From assembly GCA_017995695.1 (NCBI GenBank), contig JAGOIJ010000012.1, positions 1-19,592 on the forward strand: a stretch of 19,592 bases of DNA, read 5' to 3'. Within the stretch, counting starts at the first letter, position 1. Each line of letters starts with the position of its first letter. Shown here piece after piece: positions 12,001-18,000 of this stretch. The notes beneath the pieces are model-generated. The model searched no databases and was not told the origin of the DNA. It saw nothing but the letters and a program-made list of their open reading frames with translations. The stretch comes from Candidatus Omnitrophota bacterium. Its GTDB lineage: Bacteria > Omnitrophota > Gorgyraeia > Gygaellales > Profunditerraquicolaceae. Both the position numbers and the translations under genes were made by a program.

Positions 12001-15000
12001 CTCATAAGGAAATGCGGAGAAACCGCTCACGCCAATCAGCATCATAAACCCTAGATAGAAGTAAATGCCCAGCGTAATAATGGGCTTACGCAGATAATAA
12101 CCAATGCCGCCATAAATATGGGTAAGCCGCCGAGCCCAATCAAAATTCTTTGAGTTCATCAAGCTATTTACAGTCCTACCATACATCTGCTGCACTGCGC
12201 CCATGCCAAACTTTCGGAAGATGCCATCAGTGCCCACCCATGAGACTTCGCGAGCCTTACCTGCTTCTATATATTCAACATTAATAATACGCTTTCCTTT
12301 AAGGGTAACTTCATACCCACCATAAATGTCTTCATTAACCGGATACGAACGGGAAACGCCGCCAAAAGCATCAACGACTGATGTACGCCAAATATCCGGA
12401 TGGCCATAGTGGAACCGCGCACCCAAAGCTGTTAAGGTACGCTGTACCACTGAATTAAATGTTCTATCGGCAACAGCATGGAACCTCCCGATAAGCGAGA
12501 AGGAATCAGTAAAGATGTCTTCCGGATAGCCAACGATCGCAACATCCTTACCCCCATTTCTTTCATCCATCTGGCTTAGGAGAACCGGAATACTCAATGC
12601 CTGCTCAATATAATAATCCTGGTTCATATCAAATGTCATAATGACTTCGCCGCGGATAAACCTACGATTATGTGTTTGGTTACCCGGCTTACCTTCATTC
12701 GCCATTGCCGAAGTAAGAGAAGTTAACGGCACACTGATAACATCCTCTACGCTACCCGCTGCGGCCGGATTATCACCAGGCCGATAATGCTGCAACACAC
12801 TATGAAACACTCCATTGACATTGGGAATATCTGTCAAATCAATAAGGAAACCATCGTATCGATCATAAAAATACTTTAAGATACTGACAACATCCTTACC
12901 CAAATCTTTAGTCGCGTTCTGTCTATAGTAATACCCCCAAAGGATCTGGAACTTCTTCCCCACCTCTGTCTGAATCCTCTCCTGACTCCATTCGGGATGA
13001 TTCATTGCAGCCAAAAGCTGCAATACGCTCACATAATGCATCTTACCATTCAAGGTTCGAAAATACGGTTGCCCGCGGTTCGATGCCCAGAAACGAATCT
13101 CCATCACCAACGCTTGGTCATTGATGGTAAGCGGATCACCGAATCGTAAAGCACGGATAGCAGCAAGATCAACGGGGTTCATTCTACCCAAACGAATCAT
13201 GCGCTGGATGAAATTTTCCCATTCATCAGGATATCGCTTGATTAACCAGGTAAGGGCGGTATAGCCAGAATTCAGTTTTTGGTTAAGCCCAGCATCGCCA
13301 ACCCAAGGATAAAGAAGCATTTCATCCGGACCCGTAGGCGTCATGATCGTCAGGGCTCTGATCCTTTCCCAGATAGGCATATCAGGCCTATCCATTAGCA
13401 TTCCATTAAGGAATCGATAAATACGATCTAAAACTTTCTGGTTTCTGATATCACTAAAGAAACCATTCGGACGCTGCACTGACGCGGCATAGAAATTATT
13501 ATCCTTAGCTTCTCTAATCTCCCAAAGATTTCTCTCCAATTCATCCTGCGTAATCATATCTTCATCAGCCAGCGTAGTGAGCATAAGGTTAATGATGCGC
13601 GCGGTCACCACTTCTTTTTCTCCGGCGCTAAGCGGCCTTAATGTTCCTGCCGTTCTATCACTAATTAACAAATCTTGAGGAATAAAATGCCGCTTGATCA
13701 ATCCGGTCACCATGTTATCCGTAACGGGAGTTACTGGGCTTGATGATACAGGTGTTTTCCAGATATCATTTTTGGCAGATTCAGGATTACGCGGCCCGGC
13801 CTTTAGAACACCTAACCCTTGCCACTTCCCGCTGATATAAGCATACACGGATTCAAATAAATAATAGATTGAGAATGTATCCAGGAAGAAAAACACCACA
13901 AATGGCAACCATAAACCGGCAATCAAGATTACATTAAGATTGATGCTAAGCAAAGGCGCCCATGCAGCACCCCAAAGCTCTATATGAGTGATTAAAACAA
14001 ATTTGAATACCGCGACGTTCCAGAAAAACTTAACTGTTAAAAGCATGGTCCAGAACGCATACCTGAAATACCTGTTTTCGCGCACTACTCTTGACACTGA
14101 ATATCCTTCATCAGGACTTACCGGTTTACCGTAAGCGCCCATATTGGCTCTTTTTGCAAGACCATTATCAAGCAGTAAGGTAATCCCTTTCTTGCTCGAC
14201 CAAAGTACTAGGGAAGTAACGAAGAAAATGCCGATTACGTAAGGAACCGAAAGGCCCTGGAATAATGCTACACACAAGAAAGCAATAAGAGTAACCTGTA
14301 AAGGAATAGATAGCGGCTGATGCAGGTTTCTAAACGTATGGAGCCACGTTTTAATCGAACCAATGCCGTACGCAAACCCGATCGTATCACAATAGCTCTT
14401 TACAAATAGCGGCTTCTCCCTCCTCCATTCTTGAACCAAGAATCGCACATATGCTTTATATTCCGACGTCTTCACTAATTGCTTCTTGATACGAACTTTA
14501 TGGCCGTCAAATTTAGTATTGAGCTCTTTCGCCTTTGCTTGCAGCGCTAACGATCGCGCCTTCAACTCGGGAATCAAATAGGTATCATACAAATAATCTC
14601 TCTCAACTCCAGAAAGTGCATCATAAAATTCGATAAATCCTGCTGTGCGGAAAAGATCTTCGATATCCTCCAAAGTAAACAAATATTGGAATGGAATAGT
14701 ATTTGCGGTAGGCCCAAAGGGGAAAATCGACTTGAACGCCGTGGAAACAAAATGGTTTATTGTGAACCACCGGGTCGATTCCTTTCTTATAAGCTCCCCT
14801 ATCTCATCTGCGCGGTGAGCCCTGTACAAAGCAAAAGCTTTATACATCATAAAATCCAAGAATGACGGTGTGTCATTCTGGAAATAAATACAACCGTTGC
14901 GTATCATAAACGATATCCAGAGAAGCTCCATAACTTCTTGTTTTGATAACGCGCTAAAATCAATCTTCGGCTGACCAAGGACTGTGGCAAGCCACACATT

Positions 15001-18000
15001 ATAATGCTCAAAATATTCATCTGCTATAGTTACCAGCGTATTTTCGGTATCAGCCACTCCTCTTCGCGCAAGGAAATTGTGTCTCTCAAGCCGGCCAATA
15101 ATTGCAGTCTCAAAACGATACCACGCTGATTGCACAACCCCTTCTTCAAAGCCATAGGCATTTCTTGAAGGTGCTAAAACTGGCTCCTCTGTTAAAGGAT
15201 CCGCTCCCGGGGCAGGCAGTGCTACTGCTGGCGCGATAGCTGACACTTTCGCTCTAGCTTTATGCAGACGGCTAGTCTTAAAAATCTTATCTATAATAGC
15301 AATAATTCCTACTAACAATAAAGCAATGCTGAAGATAACCCCAGTCCCTACAAGTAGCGAAGTCAGATTAAACCACCCTACTCGTCCCTCATCCTCAAAC
15401 TGGCCATTATGCAAGATGAGATTTACCCTGTCGCTGATGCCTGGTGCAAGCTCACGGCCTTTAAGAATCGTGTGCGTTTCGCGCGTGCCGCCTTCTGGAT
15501 GCGGAGCATACTGGATGCCTTCCCATTGCTTAGTGGTTCTGCCTTTATCATCAACGGCTTTCGCCGGATTACCCCGGATCCCATACTCAATGGTTTCCGT
15601 ACCTTTAGTCGCATTGCCCAACCAACCTAAAACAACCCTTACCTTAGGTGCCTGATAGATAACTCGATACGGCTTACCAACAGGAGTAAGGATGAGTCGC
15701 TGCTGCAATTCTCTGCCAGGATGACGATCATCAGTCCTGTAGGAGAAATATACTTTGCCATCAATGAGCGCAGGTTCAAGGTCGTTGGTATGCGTCAAAT
15801 AATCTTTCTGACGATAAGCAAATTCATCGAGCACAGGAATGCCATTCTCGTCAAACTTCATAGCGTACGCATACGATTCTTCACCGTATCCTTGATTATG
15901 CGGACCGCCTTCATAGGCATTTGCAAGACTTGCCTTATAACGGCTGAAGCTGACTTCACGGAACTGCTTTATTAACTCTGCCCCTGAAAGCGAGCCCGGA
16001 TCCGCATTTAATGTTGCGCACAGCGCATTCACATCGCCACGGTAGTCAGACAACACAACCCTAATTCTTCCTTCACCGTCTTTTAGGTTCGCAGTTACTG
16101 GCTTCAGGCTGTTAGGATCAAGCACCACGTGTGCTTCAAGCAGCTGCTGGTAATTCTGATACGCGTTATCGCTTAAAACAACCGGGGTACCGTCTGCATT
16201 AAGAGCCCTGAAATTACCCTCTAGGGTAATGAAGGGGAAAAACTTAGTGAAGGCAGTCTCGCGGCCAAGATAGAATGAAACCGTATCAATATACCATTGG
16301 CCGTTTTCAAATGAAGTATTCAAAGAACGTTGGCCGACGCCGGATTCATCATAATCAAAAATGTAAGCAATAGAATTCTCCGCTTCCTGCTGAACCATCA
16401 CGCGGCCCAAGAAATCTCGGTACACCTGTCTGCTGATTGTGCCTAAAACAACCGGCTGCTCTCCCGCCTTAAGCGCGGCAGCGTCCTGCCTTTCATAACA
16501 AATAACCGTACTGCGCGCGCGTAAATACCCCTGCGCACGGTTAACCTCTGCTAAATCACCGAAACTGATCACCGGCACACCATCGCCGGGGATATAGTAC
16601 GATGTGAAAACTCTGGCCGGAACGCCTAACGCACCCACGAGCCCAAACGGATATTCCTGCGCTTCTGTAGCGACTGCCGGCATAGATTTAAGCCAGGTAA
16701 ACTGTTCTTGCAAACGCGCATCAGTAATATCCTCTGCTTTTTTACTGAAGGCAAATAGCTCTTCTCGATCAACAAACTGTGCGCATTGCTTAATCTCCGG
16801 CAACGCTACCATAGCACTGCGCCAATCAGCAACCAATGCATCAATGATGCTCTCAACAAATACCTCTTTATACCGATCCGACGGCACCCCTCTCTTAACA
16901 AGCGCGTTATTAACTGTTTCTTCAATCTTTAATTTCTGGGCAACGGCCTCTGCTACGGCAAACGGCATAATCACATTCTTTCTTGCGATGATATGATAAT
17001 CATGCGGATCCTTGACTTCGACAAAAAACAACCGCTTCTCGAGATTAAATATTAGATTCTCTGATTGGTTGATATACGCGGCTATTGCTACCGGAACAGC
17101 GCTGTTATTCTCTTGCACGAAATCTGCCAAACGCAAACGGATACTTATATTTTCTTCATCATCTTGCGTGCCGTACCGTAACTCTAAATCCACCATACCT
17201 TCCTGCATATTCACTGTAAAGGTATCCTTATCTTCAAACGCTTGATATGAAGAAGTGAGTACCTCATCGCTTGACGTTACCACATCAATTTCCGACCATG
17301 TCAGATCTTTATGTCCGGGAATCAAACCAAACAGCTTCGTGTTGCTTAAGAACCTAATCATATTCTGATACGCAGCATAATCGCTTAAGAATTCCGGCGG
17401 TAGTTGTTGAAGTAGATCAGCAGGCAATGGTTGCGTTCCATCTTGCGGCAATGCCGCCCGCGCAGCTTGAGGAATCTTCTTATAATCTAATATTGTCTTT
17501 GAACGGGAAATTTTATCGGAAGGCGCAGTCTTAAATACGCCGTTTTCTTGATGCACCACATAGGTGCCGCTTATTTCAGACCCGAGTAATTCTCCTGAAA
17601 CTATAAAGAGGCCGCGGTCAAATTTAATTTTGATTCTTTCCTTCCCATCTGCAATACCGAATTCTCGTGTCTTAAGAGTTGGGGAAAGAATAATTTCGCG
17701 GGTTAATACAAAAGAAATGGGCTCTCTTCCTTCAATAGTTAACGTCTTCTCGCCAAAGTTCACTGCCCAACCGATCTGATCAGCCAGGTTGAATGTACTA
17801 TCGAAACCGCTAAATATGCGAGAAGTTTTTAGTTGCGCAGCATCAGCAAGCGGAATTTCGGCCTTTGCAAGTGCCTCATCGCCCATCACCGTTGCCGGCT
17901 CATCGAGATTGACAATGACGCTCTTAACCTGGCCTTCAGATACCATCCCTTCCACAAACACCTTGCCCCAGGCATCGTAGCCAACATAGCCAACCGGCAC

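Larger units (their letters stand above)
40..13743 (-). repeat. Ser-Ser-Pro-[Val/Ile/Ala] inter-module linker series
   Basis: In-frame SSP motifs occur at 13735-13743 (SSPV), 10855-10863 (SSPA), 9880-9888 (SSPI), 9859-9867 (SSPA), 8779-8787 (SSPI), 7216-7224 (SSPA), 5836-5844 (SSPI), 4945-4953 (SSPV), 4894-4902 (SSPS, probably secondary), 3529-3537 (SSPI), 2416-2424 (SSPV), 1363-1371 (SSPV) and 40-48 (SSPI). From 8779 leftwards every one except the SSPS falls between two recognisable domains. The distances between main motifs there are about 521, 460, 297, 472, 371, 351 and 441 residues, each one enzyme length. Serines are coded by both TCN and AGY codons at the same positions, which points to conservation of the amino acids and not of copied DNA. 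It may be a processing site or a flexible joint; the sequence alone does not decide. Confidence 0.85.

Noticed and set aside
16597..16650. Transglutaminase-like domain suggested by a GVPAR-x-F segment
   Set aside because: The catalytic Cys with its Trp neighbour and the later His/Asp motifs were not found, so it is mentioned only as a weak resemblance.
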